Shown here piece by piece: positions 8,133 to 17,027 of a stretch of DNA of 64,000 bases (position 1 is its first letter; every line of letters starts with the position of its first letter). The position numbers were made by a program, and so were the translations under genes. This stretch comes from Shewanella sp. MR-4 (GTDB lineage Bacteria; Pseudomonadota; Gammaproteobacteria; Enterobacterales; Shewanellaceae). The DNA is taken from the NCBI RefSeq assembly GCF_000014685.1, contig NC_008321.1:744001-808000 (forward strand), written 5' to 3'. The notes beneath the pieces are model-generated. The model worked only from the letters and a program-made list of their open reading frames with translations, was not told the DNA's origin and searched no databases.

Positions 8133-8185
8133 AGTATGTGGGCTGTTAATCCCATCTTTCTGCTTCCTTAGTAGGTTAAGTCGAT

Positions 8186-8959
8186 TTATTTACTCCACTC
8201 TCGTGTACCACTAATATTTGACATAACATCTGCAAAATCAAAATTTGGATCAAGATTTCCAGAGAACTCACCTCGATTACCATGATATATAAAATTAGGG
8301 CAATCACACTTTTCGTAACCTTCTCCACAATCCATACACACTGGATTACAAGCATCTACCATACGGTCAATTGCATCATGCGGCTCGTAGTCATAATTAA
8401 AATGACCGTAGCCGGAACTACCATATATCCGCCCGTTTATAAAATCATCTATATCATCTGTAGTTTTAAGGTCACAGTTAAAAATTGCAGCAATGGGTCT
8501 TAAAACCACCCTTGAGTAATCAAATTTATAATCAGGCATAACGAAAAATACTTTACCGTTTTCATACATTAGGCTGTGAAAAGATAGTGCTCCATATTTT
8601 TTTATGAGTTCTTTGTACCATATTTTATTAAGCTCAACATGTTTAAATGAGTTGTTGATAGCATCCAGCAATGTAAATTTATTGTTTATGTGCTCACAGC
8701 CATCTACAGCATATCTATCGTCAAATTCTTTAATGAAAGCTTTTCTACTCGCCTTGTTGTTATTTTTTTTAGCAATAAAAACCATATAGTCAATAGCGTG
8801 AGCCAAAATGGCATTAAATGAATAAACATGGTGGAGCCTTACTTTGTTCTTACTCAAGTGGTTGGAAAACTCATTTGATGCAGGAATAAGAACATCGTTT
8901 ATGTAAGAAATAAGATAATTTTCACCTTTTTCATTAGGTATTTTATTGTGCTTACCCAT
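8186..8959 (-). CDS. unknown protein with a cysteine cluster, accessory-like
   Basis: This 257-residue soluble protein has no recognised family. The N-terminal two thirds are helix-rich with many Lys/Asn, including HVYSFNAILAHAIDYMVFIAKK. The C-terminal third has a cysteine cluster, CNPVCMDCGEGYEKCDC (about residues 210-226), which may bind zinc. Codon use is AT-rich and unlike the surrounding core genes, suggesting acquisition by transfer. The gene sits with the NERD-domain gene between repeats in opposite orientation. Start: ATG 8959 with AGG-containing upstream sequence. A role in defence or stress is only a guess from the neighbourhood. Confidence 0.75.
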   Translation of the reverse strand: MGKHNKIPNEKGENYLISYINDVLIPASNEFSNHLSKNKVRLHHVYSFNAILAHAIDYMVFIAKKNNNKASRKAFIKEFDDRYAVDGCEHINNKFTLLDAINNSFKHVELNKIWYKELIKKYGALSFHSLMYENGKVFFVMPDYKFDYSRVVLRPIAAIFNCDLKTTDDIDDFINGRIYGSSGYGHFNYDYEPHDAIDRMVDACNPVCMDCGEGYEKCDCPNFIYHGNRGEFSGNLDPNFDFADVMSNISGTREWSK

Positions 8960-9101
8960 ATCTAAACCTCCATGTTGACATGTAACTCTTTGTTAATGTT
9001 GCAAAGTTGGCTAGTTGAAATTTTGAGCAGAGAAATAAGCTCTCTACACGATCTTTAACCGTTATTTTAAAGTGTAATTTAGAATAAGCTTTCAAAAACC
9101 T

Positions 9102-10091
9102 TTAAATCACTTGCGAGCTATGGCTGCAATCTTGGCAGGTGAGGGTATAGCTCTGGTTGCGTTTTTGTATTTTGATATTTTTGCTTTGGCACTGTGGGCA
9201 TGCTTGTTTCATTGGCGTGTTTTTGGTGCATTGATTGCATTTTATGTAGTAACCAAACTTACCGTACATCGGGGTGTAGTTTGTTGATTCGCCGCAATGT
9301 TTACACCGAAGCATGCTGTTTGTTGTAGGTTGCGCTATTTCAGGTTTTTTCGCTTCCACCATTTTTTTAACGACAAAGGAGGCTACAGGTTCTTTGATTT
9401 GTGGTGTGTGTACGGACGTTATTTCGGTCGTAGATTGAGATGGGTCTAGATGGCGATCGATTAAGAACTTAGCGATTGAATTCAGTTCTTCTTGATTAAA
9501 GTCTGGGCGGGTATCACTCACATTAATAATTCGGAAGAATTTGCTTTTAAGATTCATAATCTTTTCAAGCTTCTCGACTAAAAACTCTGTCTTAACTAAC
9601 TGCTCTGAAACTGCCGCAGGCATAGTTTCTCTGTTGATGACCGCATCGCTTGAGACCGTACATAAATGATCCCAACACCGCATACCAAAGCCTTGCTGTC
9701 TTATCCCGAGTAACTTACCGAGAATTTCACTTCTATGCTGCTTTAGCATCTCTTTAAGCAGTGATTGTTGTAGTTCAACCTGTTTGATTGGTGATGGCAT
9801 ACCAAACCAGTTATTGCCGTGACTGCGAGTCCATTCGCCATGTTGGTTTACATCCACATGACCTTTTATGCTTTTAGACTCAATTAAAACAAAGCCGTAG
9901 GGATAAATAATTAAGTGATCAATTTGAGCTGTTTCGCCGTTAAAGGTGAATCGAAAATCATTGATAACGAGTACTTCTGGATGATCTTTGAAAGCGCGGC
10001 GCAGATAGAAGGCAACGTCCTGTTCTTGTTTTTGACCCGCAATCGTTTGTGGTGTTTGGGTATTTTGCAGTGTTTTAGTTTTCAGAATCAT
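9102..10091 (-). CDS. NERD (nuclease-related) domain protein with C-terminal zinc ribbons
   Basis: This 329-residue protein has an N-terminal NERD domain (about residues 15-130). The conserved nuclease-like core reads QIDHLIIYPYGFVLIESKSIKG, giving the D-x(n)-E-x-K pattern of restriction-like folds. After a variable linker come C-terminal cysteine pairs CKHC...CNQC and CPQC...CQDC (about residues 262-326), like the zinc ribbons of topoisomerase I C termini. It probably acts on nucleic acid in the cytoplasm. Base composition is below that of neighbours. It lies upstream of the unknown gene at 8186-8959 on the same strand with a gap of 142 bases. I cannot tell its biological substrate. Confidence 0.85.
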   Translation of the reverse strand: MILKTKTLQNTQTPQTIAGQKQEQDVAFYLRRAFKDHPEVLVINDFRFTFNGETAQIDHLIIYPYGFVLIESKSIKGHVDVNQHGEWTRSHGNNWFGMPSPIKQVELQQSLLKEMLKQHRSEILGKLLGIRQQGFGMRCWDHLCTVSSDAVINRETMPAAVSEQLVKTEFLVEKLEKIMNLKSKFFRIINVSDTRPDFNQEELNSIAKFLIDRHLDPSQSTTEITSVHTPQIKEPVASFVVKKMVEAKKPEIAQPTTNSMLRCKHCGESTNYTPMYGKFGYYIKCNQCTKNTPMKQACPQCQSKNIKIQKRNQSYTLTCQDCSHSSQVI

Positions 10092-10251
10092 TTATCAACA
10101 GCGTCCATTCATAACTTGATAATATCCATCCCCATAATACTCACTTTGCCATTGAAAGATAAAGACAAAAATCCCTAAACGTTAACGTTGGTCAAAGATG
10201 AAAGAGCGAATAGGCGCAGATTTTTCGGGAGTTACAGCCAACACAGAAGTT

Positions 10252-10331
10252 ACAGAAGTTCACCTTCCCCTGCGAAGTTGCTGAAGGGCGTTGAAGAAAA
10301 TCGAGTGACGCAGACAGGATGTCTGCGTAGC
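10252..10331 (-). repeat. hairpin-rich intergenic repeat, partial copy III (minus orientation)
   Basis: Reverse complement shares CGATTTTCTTCAACGCCC and the following CAACTTCGCAGGGGAAGGTG block with copy I. Its hairpin is ACGCAGACA-GGA-TGTCTGCGT (10308-10328), a 9-bp perfect stem. This is a different stem sequence from copy I at the same relative position. Confidence 0.85.
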
Positions 10332-10387
10332 TACAAAGATGGGACATGCATATCTTTTTCAGTCAATTGCACCTAACACCAATACAC

Positions 10388-10647
10388 CAGAAGTTCACCA
10401 TCCCCTCGGAGTTGCCGCAGGGCGAATAGACAAATTGCGTGAGTCTTGCCATGGATGGCAAGCTAGCTTTCGCAGGTGCAGGGACGCATCCTTCGGAAGC
10501 GATAGCAAATTTGTCAATGAGCACAAGGGGTTTTCAACTCCGTTAGGGGCGTCTTGGAGCATCCAAGGAGGATAGGACGAGCAGTCCTCCTTGGTCGGGT
10601 GTGGGTTGAAGACCCACGATCTTGATTCACCTCGGCTGTTAAGCCGC
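10388..10647 (-). repeat. hairpin-rich intergenic repeat, copy II (minus orientation)
   Basis: The reverse complement parallels copy I from the GCGGCTTAACAGCC end through GTGGGTCTTCAACCCAC, a GGAGGA/TCCTCC hairpin, CGCTTCCGAAGG, and CTTGCCA-TGGA-TGGCAAG (10445-10462) to the CAACTCCGAGGGG block. Stem sequences differ from copy I but stay self-complementary. Confidence 0.85.
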
Positions 10648-10734
10648 ATAAACTTTAAATGTAAAACCCATCGCTAAAACTTTACTGATCCCTGATTTCG
10701 CAATCAAAACTCAAATGTCGCATTCCGCGACAAC

Positions 10735-10764
10735 AAAAAAGCCACTATGGTCAGTGGCTTTTAT
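10735..10764. terminator. rho-independent terminator after fbp
   Basis: AAAAAAGCCACTATGGTCAGTGGCTTTTAT; on the minus strand the stem GCCACTGACCATAGTGGC is followed by a T run. Confidence 0.8.
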
Positions 10765-10797
10765 CTGTAAAAAAAATCAAAGCTTAAGCGATTCGGC

Positions 10798-11790
10798 TTA
10801 ATCCAGAGTTGGTTCTTCGCTGTAATCGATACCATGGTAGCTTAGGCAAGCGTCCACTTCATTGGCGCTACCTAGGATAACCGCAACGCGTTGGTGAATT
10901 TGCGTCGGTTGAATATCCAAAATGGTTTCATAACCGGTAGACGCCTTACCGCCAGCTTGCTCAACTAACAAGGCCATTGGGTTGGCTTCGTACATTAAAC
11001 GCAGCTTGTATGGCTTTTTCGGATCTTTATTGTCGGTTGGGTAAGTAAAGATACCGCCGCGAGAAAGTACGCGGTGCACATCACCGACCATGGCGGCAAT
11101 CCAGCGCATGTTGAAGGATTTTTCGCGCGGGCCAATTTTGCCTAGCAGTAAATCGGCGATATAGGTCTGCATTGGCGCTTCCCAAAAACGTTGGTTCGAC
11201 ATGTTAATGGCGAACTCTTGGGTGTCTGGGCTGATGCTCATGGCCGCGTTGGTCAGTAAAAATTCGTTGGTTTCTGGGTGCAGGGTAAAGAGTTGCACGC
11301 CTTGGCCTGTGGTGAGGGCGAGCATGGTTGATGGGCCGTAGAGCACATAACCTGCGGCTAACTGATTGCGACCCGATTGCAAAAAGCTTGTTTCAGTCAA
11401 CTCGCCAGCAGGGGCGGGCAGGACAGAGAAAATGGTGCCGACCAGCGAGTTGATATCGATATTCGATGAACCATCTAAAGGGTCGAAACATACCAGATAT
11501 TTACCATTGGCGCTGACTTCAACCACATGATCTTCTTCCTCAGAGGCTAAGCCGCGCACTGTGCCGTCGACTTTTAATGCATCTTTGAGCATATCGTTGG
11601 TGATGATATCCAGTTTTTTCTGGGTTTCACCTTGCACGTTTTCCTGTTCGGTTGCGCCTAACACACCGGCTAAGGCACCGTGGCGCACGGCATGGCTGAT
11701 GGCTTTGGAGGTATCGGCTAAGGTCAAAATCAGTTGCGAGAGGGATTCGTTCACTGCCTTTGAGGTTAAGTGCTGGGCAAGAGTCTGCAT
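10798..11790 (-). CDS. fbp: fructose-1,6-bisphosphatase class I
   Basis: Hydrolyses fructose 1,6-bisphosphate to fructose 6-phosphate in gluconeogenesis, in the cytoplasm. The 330-residue length fits class I enzymes. The metal-binding signature [11 protein letters not shown] (about residues 114-124) and the sugar-phosphate part [29 protein letters not shown] near residues 240-275 are intact. The start is the ATG at 11790, giving MQTLAQHL. It is monocistronic on the minus strand with its own terminator. Gluconeogenesis is expected to be important in Shewanella, which grows on lactate and other small acids. Confidence 0.97.
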
Positions 11791-12085
11791 GTTAGGTCCT
11801 TTAGGGGTTCAACATTGAGGTCAATTTCATTATTTGCCGCGAATAATAACTCAGTTAGTCGACAATTTCAGCGATGTTGCTGTGGGTTTTAATCAATTTA
11901 AGCCAAGAGGGTTATCCTTTGTGTCAGACTGAGTGGGTTATCTTGAAAATTGAGCTAACCGCAGGAGTTCGCCAGCTAATTTGTATCTGTATATTGCCTG
12001 CGCTTTTTATTTAGGCTTTGCCTTGGCACAATGACGGCAGTTTTTGATCGCCACCTAAAGGCGAGTATGCTTCCAAGGAATAATA

Positions 12086-14377
12086 ATGACTAAAAATGGG
12101 TTAGCTTCTTCCCTGCGCTCGGTGACATTGGGCGCCTCATCCCTACTGATAGCGAGTCAACTGGCCATGGTTTCTAGCGCGATATTGACCCCCGCCTATG
12201 CGCTTGAGGGCGGCACAACGCCGCTGACTATCGAGCGCATGAATGCTTCGCCTGCCTTGGCGGGCACGAGTCCCCGTGGATTAAAGTTATCCCCAGATGG
12301 TCAAAGGGTGACCTATCTTGCGGGACGTAAAGACAACCAGAACTTTTACGATCTCTGGCAGATGGACGTGAAGACGGGCGAATCTAGCCTGTTGCTAAAC
12401 GCCGATAAACTGGCGAGCAATGAGTTATCCGATGAAGAAAAGGCCCGCCGTGAGCGCCAACGTATTTATGGCGAAGGCATTATGGAATATTTCTGGGCGG
12501 ACGATAGCAAGGCGTTGTTGATCCCTGCCTCGGGGAATCTGTATTACTTCTCCTTAGCGGATAACAGCGTCAGCCAACTGCCGATAGGCGAGGGCTTTGC
12601 CACCGATGCGCGCCTATCGCCCAAGGGTAATTTTGTGTCCTTTGTGCGGGACCAAAATCTGTATGTGCTCAATTTAGCGACTAAAAAGCTTGAGGCCATG
12701 ACCACAGACGGTGGCGGCGCGATTAAAAATGCCATGGCGGAATTTGTTGCCCAGGAAGAAATGGATCGTATGACGGGTTACTGGTGGGCGCCCGATGAGT
12801 CGGCCATTGCCTTTACCCGTATCGATGAGTCTGGCGTTGAGTTAGTCACCCGTAATGAAATCTACGCCGATGGCATTAAGCTTACCGAGCAGCGTTATCC
12901 GGCGGCGGGTAAAAACAATGTCGAGATCCAACTGGGGGTTGTGGCCCTTAATAATAAAGCCATCAATTGGGTCACCTTAAGCGATGATAAAAATAAGGAT
13001 ATTTACCTGCCTCGCGTCGATTGGTTGCCCGACAGTAAGCATTTATCCTTCCAGTGGCAGAGCCGCGATCAACAAAAATTAGACCTGCAACTGGTGGCGC
13101 TCGATGCGCTGACCAAGCCGAAAACCTTAGTCAAAGAGCGCAGCGATGCTTGGGTGAATCTAAACAATGACCTGCACTTCTTAAAGCAGCAATCGGCGTT
13201 TATCTGGGCCTCTGAGCGTGACGGCTTTAATCATCTCTATTTGTTTGACCTAAAAGGTAAGCTGAAGACACAACTGACCAAGGGCAATTGGGCAGTCGAT
13301 GAGCTGGAATATATCGATGAAACCGCAGGCTGGGTGTATTTCACCGGCCGCAAAGATACCCCTATCGAAAAACATCTCTACCGTGTGTCGTTAGCGGGTG
13401 GCAAGGTTGAGCGCGTGAGCAGCGAGGCGGGGATGCACAATCCGGTATTTGCCGATAGTCAAAGTGTGTATCTGGATTATTTTAATAGCTTATCTCAGCC
13501 GCCACAGATCAGTTTGCACGGCGATAAGGGTCAACACTTGGCGTGGGTCGAGCAGAACCAAGTCAAAGCAGGTCATCCTCTGTATGACTATGCTGGCCTG
13601 TGGCAACTGCCTGAGTTTAAAGAGCTTAAAGCCGAAGATGGTCAAATCTTACAAACGCGTCTCTTTAAACCTGTGCCCTTCGATGCGAACAAAAAATACC
13701 CTGTGGTAGTACGCGTTTATGGTGGCCCACATGCGCAATTGGTGACCAATAGTTGGAGTGAGCAGGATTACTTTACCCAATACTTAGTGCAGCAAGGTTA
13801 TGTGGTATTTCAACTGGATAACCGTGGCAGTGCCCATAGAGGCACTCAGTTCGAACAGGTGATTTACCGTCACTTGGGTGAGGCGGAAGTGAACGACCAA
13901 AAGGTTGGCGTCGACTATCTGCGCAGTCTGCCCTTTGTCGATAGCGATAATGTGGCGATTTATGGCCACAGCTACGGCGGTTATATGGCCTTGATGAGTT
14001 TGTTTAAGGCGCCAGATTACTTTAAGGCGGCGATTTCGGGTGCGCCCGTCACCGATTGGCGCTTGTACGACACTCACTACACCGAGCGTTATCTCGCCCA
14101 TCCCGCGAATAATGAACAAGGTTACGAAGCCAGTAGCGTGTTCCCCTATGTGAAAAACTATCAGTCGGGGTTATTGATGTACCACGGCATGGCCGACGAT
14201 AACGTGTTGTTTGAAAACAGTACTCGCGTGTATAAGGCGTTGCAGGACGAAGGCAAACTGTTCCAGATGATTGATTATCCAGGTTCTAAGCATTCGATGC
14301 GCGGTGAGAAAGTGCGTAATCATTTATATCGCTCACTGGCGGATTTCCTCGATAGACAGCTTAAAAGCGGCAAATAA
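12086..14377 (+). CDS. dipeptidyl peptidase IV-type S9 family serine peptidase
   Basis: A 763-residue secreted or periplasmic exopeptidase of family S9B that removes X-Pro/X-Ala dipeptides. A signal peptide spans about residues 1-40, ending near TPAYA. The first ~480 residues form the beta-propeller, with DPPIV landmarks EEMDRMTGYWWAPDES. The C-terminal alpha/beta hydrolase carries the catalytic Ser in GHSYGGYMA (about 629), Asp in HGMADDNV (about 704) and His in SKHSMRG (about 736). The start ATG has AAGGA upstream (AAGGAATAATAATG). It is monocistronic, followed by a terminator at 14438-14468. This fits the protein-degrading lifestyle of Shewanella. Confidence 0.95.
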   Translation: MTKNGLASSLRSVTLGASSLLIASQLAMVSSAILTPAYALEGGTTPLTIERMNASPALAGTSPRGLKLSPDGQRVTYLAGRKDNQNFYDLWQMDVKTGESSLLLNADKLASNELSDEEKARRERQRIYGEGIMEYFWADDSKALLIPASGNLYYFSLADNSVSQLPIGEGFATDARLSPKGNFVSFVRDQNLYVLNLATKKLEAMTTDGGGAIKNAMAEFVAQEEMDRMTGYWWAPDESAIAFTRIDESGVELVTRNEIYADGIKLTEQRYPAAGKNNVEIQLGVVALNNKAINWVTLSDDKNKDIYLPRVDWLPDSKHLSFQWQSRDQQKLDLQLVALDALTKPKTLVKERSDAWVNLNNDLHFLKQQSAFIWASERDGFNHLYLFDLKGKLKTQLTKGNWAVDELEYIDETAGWVYFTGRKDTPIEKHLYRVSLAGGKVERVSSEAGMHNPVFADSQSVYLDYFNSLSQPPQISLHGDKGQHLAWVEQNQVKAGHPLYDYAGLWQLPEFKELKAEDGQILQTRLFKPVPFDANKKYPVVVRVYGGPHAQLVTNSWSEQDYFTQYLVQQGYVVFQLDNRGSAHRGTQFEQVIYRHLGEAEVNDQKVGVDYLRSLPFVDSDNVAIYGHSYGGYMALMSLFKAPDYFKAAISGAPVTDWRLYDTHYTERYLAHPANNEQGYEASSVFPYVKNYQSGLLMYHGMADDNVLFENSTRVYKALQDEGKLFQMIDYPGSKHSMRGEKVRNHLYRSLADFLDRQLKSGK

Positions 14378-14437
14378 CCCACAGCAGAGCACTGTTTAAC
14401 CAAGCGTACGCAGTTAAACTAGCGCATGCAGTTATCC

Positions 14438-14468
14438 AAGAGTGAGGCTAACACCTCACTCTTTTTTT
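14438..14468 (+). terminator. rho-independent terminator after the dipeptidyl peptidase gene
   Basis: AAGAGTGAGGCTAACACCTCACTCTTTTTTT: a 9-bp stem with a run of seven T. Confidence 0.88.
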
Positions 14469-14677
14469 ACACTCGGTATTTGGCTAATACCTTAGCTACC
14501 ACCTTAGCTAACATCTGAGTTAAGGCTGTGGATAGCACTTGGTTGTGAGTAAGTGCTCCATTCCAATCGATGCGCTTAAGGTTTGCGATGGCTATTTAAA
14601 CTTGGTTATTCAAGTTTAGCGATTCAAGTTTGGCGGGGTGATAAAGCGGGGCAGAGGATTGGCCATATTGCAGAGAT
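14469..14677. other. convergent intergenic region
   Basis: The whole gap between the peptidase stop and the arcA stop is 353 bases. Outside the two terminators I see only short repeats such as TTCAAGTTTAGCGATTCAAGTTTGG and no convincing ORF or RNA gene. Confidence 0.5.
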
Positions 14678-14712
14678 AAAAAAACCAGATCCGAGGATCT
14701 GGTTTTTATTAT
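14678..14712 (-). terminator. rho-independent terminator of arcA
   Basis: AAAAAACCAGATCCGAGGATCTGGTTTTTATT: an AT-flanked 8-9-bp stem, usable on the minus strand directly after arcA. Confidence 0.88.
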
Positions 14713-14730
14713 TCAAACGGACTTCGAAGA

Positions 14731-15447
14731 TTAGTCTTCTAAGTTACCGCAGAAACGGTAGCCTTCACCGTGGATAGTCGCGATGATTTCTGGCGTATCT
14801 GGCAAGCTCTCGAAGTGCTTACGGATACGACGGATAGTCACGTCAACAGTACGGTCGTGTGGCTTTAACTCACGGCCAGTCATCTTCATCAGCAGATCGG
14901 CACGAGTTAAGATTTTGCCTGGGTTTTCAACAAAGTGCAGCATAGCGCGGAATTCGCTACGTGGCAGTTTGTAAGATTCACCCTGTGGGCTCACCAGAGA
15001 ACGGCTATTGATCTCTAGGCTCCAATCGTTGAAACGGTAGTATTCGACAGAGCTCTTTTCTTCGACTTCGTTACCAGCGCTATTCACACGAGTCAGAAGG
15101 TTGCGAGCACGAATCGTCAATTCACGTGGGTTGAACGGCTTGGTAATATAATCGTCCGCGCCAATTTCAAGTCCAAGGATTTTGTCGACTTCGTTGTCAC
15201 GGCCTGTCAGGAAGATCAGACCAATGTTGTTGATTTCACGTAATTCACGTGCCAACAACAGACCGTTTTTACCTGGTAGGTTAATGTCCATAACCACGAG
15301 GTTAATTTTGTTTTCCTGCATAGCCTTATGCATTTCTGCGCCATCATTGGCCTCAGTTACCACATACCCTTCTGCCTCGAAAATACTTCTCAGCGTGTTA
15401 CGGGTAACGGCTTCATCTTCAACGATCAGAATGTGCGGATTTTGCAT
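14731..15447 (-). CDS. arcA: aerobic respiration response regulator ArcA (OmpR family)
   Basis: A 238-residue OmpR/PhoB-type regulator. The receiver domain (1-120) has phospho-acceptor Asp54 in VVMDINLPG, acidic pocket EDE at 10-12 and Lys of ITKPFNP. The C-terminal winged helix (about 135-235) has the ArcA wording MTGRELKPHDRTVDVTIRRIRKHFE. In E. coli ArcA represses aerobic metabolism under low oxygen. In Shewanella it is paired with a phosphotransfer protein (HptA) rather than a full ArcB, and that partner is not in this window. It stands alone, with a long upstream region (586 bases) and its own terminator. Confidence 0.97.
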   Translation of the reverse strand: MQNPHILIVEDEAVTRNTLRSIFEAEGYVVTEANDGAEMHKAMQENKINLVVMDINLPGKNGLLLARELREINNIGLIFLTGRDNEVDKILGLEIGADDYITKPFNPRELTIRARNLLTRVNSAGNEVEEKSSVEYYRFNDWSLEINSRSLVSPQGESYKLPRSEFRAMLHFVENPGKILTRADLLMKMTGRELKPHDRTVDVTIRRIRKHFESLPDTPEIIATIHGEGYRFCGNLED

Positions 15448-16033
15448 ATTAATTACCTAAATTTTAACCAATTTTATTCTAACCATAAGGAACACTTACA
15501 TCGGATCCTTATATTCATAAAATGTTGATACTTCCTCTAACTGCTCTGTGCTTCAAAGGAAAGATCTTTACGGCGACACGTCAGGATGTATATAAAGTGC
15601 ACGTTTAAAGTGTAATACGATAAAACGTAACCAGTATCAACTTCGATAAGCAATAGTTATAAATAGTTCCTTAACTATTGTTTTTTTTAAAATGTTTAAA
15701 TGATAAATCAAATGTAGAACACATTTTAAAAGATGTCTGGCTAGCTTTGGGTGATTTCACTGAGGAATCTAACAAACCCTTGTCAAGATTAAGCAAACTT
15801 AATGTTATCTGCTCAACTAGCCAATGGCGACATTGTACTCGTTTTAGGCATTTGTTAACAAATGAAATGTTAACAAATTTCTGGATGAAGCCCTGATTTA
15901 CCATGATATTTACTTTAGTTATTGATTAGTATAACTAATGTATTTTTAATTCTTGTGACCTAGTTCACGCCTCTTTGGATTTTGAAGGCGCTCTGCTACA
16001 CTAGCTCGGGTTCATTTTTCGACTAGACAACCA
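15448..16033. other. 586-bp divergent intergenic region between arcA and a DUF3293 gene
   Basis: The region is AT-rich and presumably contains the arcA promoter(s). Overlapping frames at 15671-15904 (both strands) lack a ribosome-binding site and recognisable protein character, so I do not call them. The stretch GAAATGTTAACAAATTTC near 15860-15878 is a short palindrome of unknown meaning. Confidence 0.5.
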
Positions 16034-16468
16034 ATGGACAACATGACTCAAGATTTGTGGCAGCATTACCAGAAGCCGTTGTTTTTGCTTACTCAAGCAT
16101 TATCCTGTGATTTTTCCTTTGCTGTAATTACCGCCCATAATCCCGCTTCAACCCTCCTCAGTCCCAGCCAAAACCGTTTACTCGACCGCCAACTTCTCCG
16201 TGATATTGAATTAATCGGCAGCCCCTATCGTGCAATGGTGGGCGCATCGCCAGATTTATCCCATATGGAAAAGAGCTGGGCCGTGTTCGTCGATAGAAGC
16301 ATGGCGCTGCAGTTGGGGAAAAAGTTTAATCAATATGCCATCTACATGGTGGAAAAGGGCGAGGTGAGTTTAGTGCCTTGCACCATCACCGGGCATGATG
16401 AAGTGTGTTTAGGCCTGTTTAATGATCACGTGCGTTTGGTTTACGAACTGCCGGATCTAGCGACCTAA
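16034..16468 (+). CDS. DUF3293 domain protein
   Basis: This 144-residue cytoplasmic protein matches the DUF3293 pattern I know: FAVITAHNPAS near residues 31-41, a middle segment in which a substrate pocket could form, and EKSWAVFVDRSMALQLGKKFNQYAIY (about 78-103). Function is unknown. It uses ATG 16034; the in-frame ATG at 16043 is a possible alternative. It is monocistronic and precedes the lysine riboswitch-lysC unit. Confidence 0.75.
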   Translation: MDNMTQDLWQHYQKPLFLLTQALSCDFSFAVITAHNPASTLLSPSQNRLLDRQLLRDIELIGSPYRAMVGASPDLSHMEKSWAVFVDRSMALQLGKKFNQYAIYMVEKGEVSLVPCTITGHDEVCLGLFNDHVRLVYELPDLAT

Positions 16469-16715
16469 GCCGCGCGAGTTTATTGCTATTTTTCTTGTCC
16501 GGCTTTGCCTGTAAAGGGCAAGGCTAGGTCGGTTATTTTTTAATCCTGTTAATGCCTGCATGATACCTCGCCACCATTTTTGCTTTGGCTTTACCGCTAA
16601 ATTGCTCATTGTTTTTAAAAGCGTTTATTGAATTTGTTTATGCGATGTGAAATTAGCATTGACTTCATTAGGGGTTTATTGCTACTTTTTTCGTCCCTTT
16701 CCGGCGGAAAGGAAC
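16469..16715 (+). other. upstream part of the lysC leader region
   Basis: The gap between the DUF3293 gene and lysC is 559 bases. This first part should contain the lysC promoter; the second part is the riboswitch. A GTCCGGCTTTGCCTGTAAAGGGCAAGGC segment (16498-16527) can pair internally and may end transcription of the previous gene. Confidence 0.45.
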
Positions 16716-16885
16716 AGAAGAGGAGCGTTAACTAGGTAGTCAGTCAGAGGAGCACAAACTCCAGCGATGATTGATGAGGGAGATTAACGCCGAGGCATAG
16801 ATGTGGTTGCTGCATGTTTATGTCGGTCGCTTAGGCTGAATCCTAACGATTGTCACCTGTAATTGGTGGAGAGCTTCTGGTGACG
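16716..16885 (+). promoter_or_regulatory. lysine riboswitch (L box) upstream of lysC
   Basis: Conserved L-box blocks appear in order: AGAAGAGGAGCGTTAAC at the 5' side, AGAGGAGC, GAGGGAGATTAACGCCGAGG, then AGGCTGAATCCTAACGATTGTCACC, and GGTGGAGAGCTTCTGGTGACG closing P1 (CAGAAG pairs with CTTCTG). This is the same architecture as the E. coli lysC leader. Lysine binding is expected to turn down aspartokinase expression. Downstream, short hairpins (for example GGTGC...GCACC near 16909-16927) lie before the lysC ribosome-binding site GCGGAGG, so control may act on translation or elongation. Confidence 0.93.
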
Positions 16886-17027
16886 ATTGCTGTTTCCCTT
16901 CTATTGGGGTGCGTATCATTGAGCACCAGGCTCTTCGAACGAAGTTGGTTCGGAGCGTAATCATGTTAGTTAATCAAGATCTTATCCTAGTTTGTGCCGT
17001 GTCTTCTGCTTCTGCGGAGGTACGATA

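Larger units (their letters stand above)
7479..8185 (+). other. 707-bp gene-free region dominated by repeats
   Basis: Apart from about 150 bases upstream of the YqhA-like gene, the region is made of two tandem ~115-bp units (7630-7860) followed by a hairpin-rich repeat (7861-8132). The ORFs crossing it look like chance frames in repeat DNA. Confidence 0.7.
10092..10797 (-). other. 706-bp gene-free region with inverted copies of the intergenic repeat
   Basis: Holds the putative promoter of the NERD gene, two minus-orientation copies of the hairpin repeat (10252-10331 and 10388-10647) and the fbp terminator (about 10735-10763). The ORFs here are frames within repeats. Confidence 0.7.

Noticed and set aside
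7827..8171. 114-aa ORF in the repeat region (and 7883-8089 on the other strand)
   Set aside because: The frame crosses the hairpin-rich repeat; protein composition follows the repeat and not a gene.
8186..10091. Composite transposon made of the flanking inverted repeats
   Set aside because: No transposase lies between or next to the repeats and no target duplication was found; kept only as a repeat-flanked module.
10188..10649. ORFs of 62-84 aa in the second repeat region
   Set aside because: Same reasoning: frames in inverted repeat copies without start signals.
15671..15904. Two overlapping ORFs (one on each strand) between arcA and the DUF3293 gene
   Set aside because: No ribosome-binding site, no domain, and both frames are open at the same place simply because the DNA is AT-rich.
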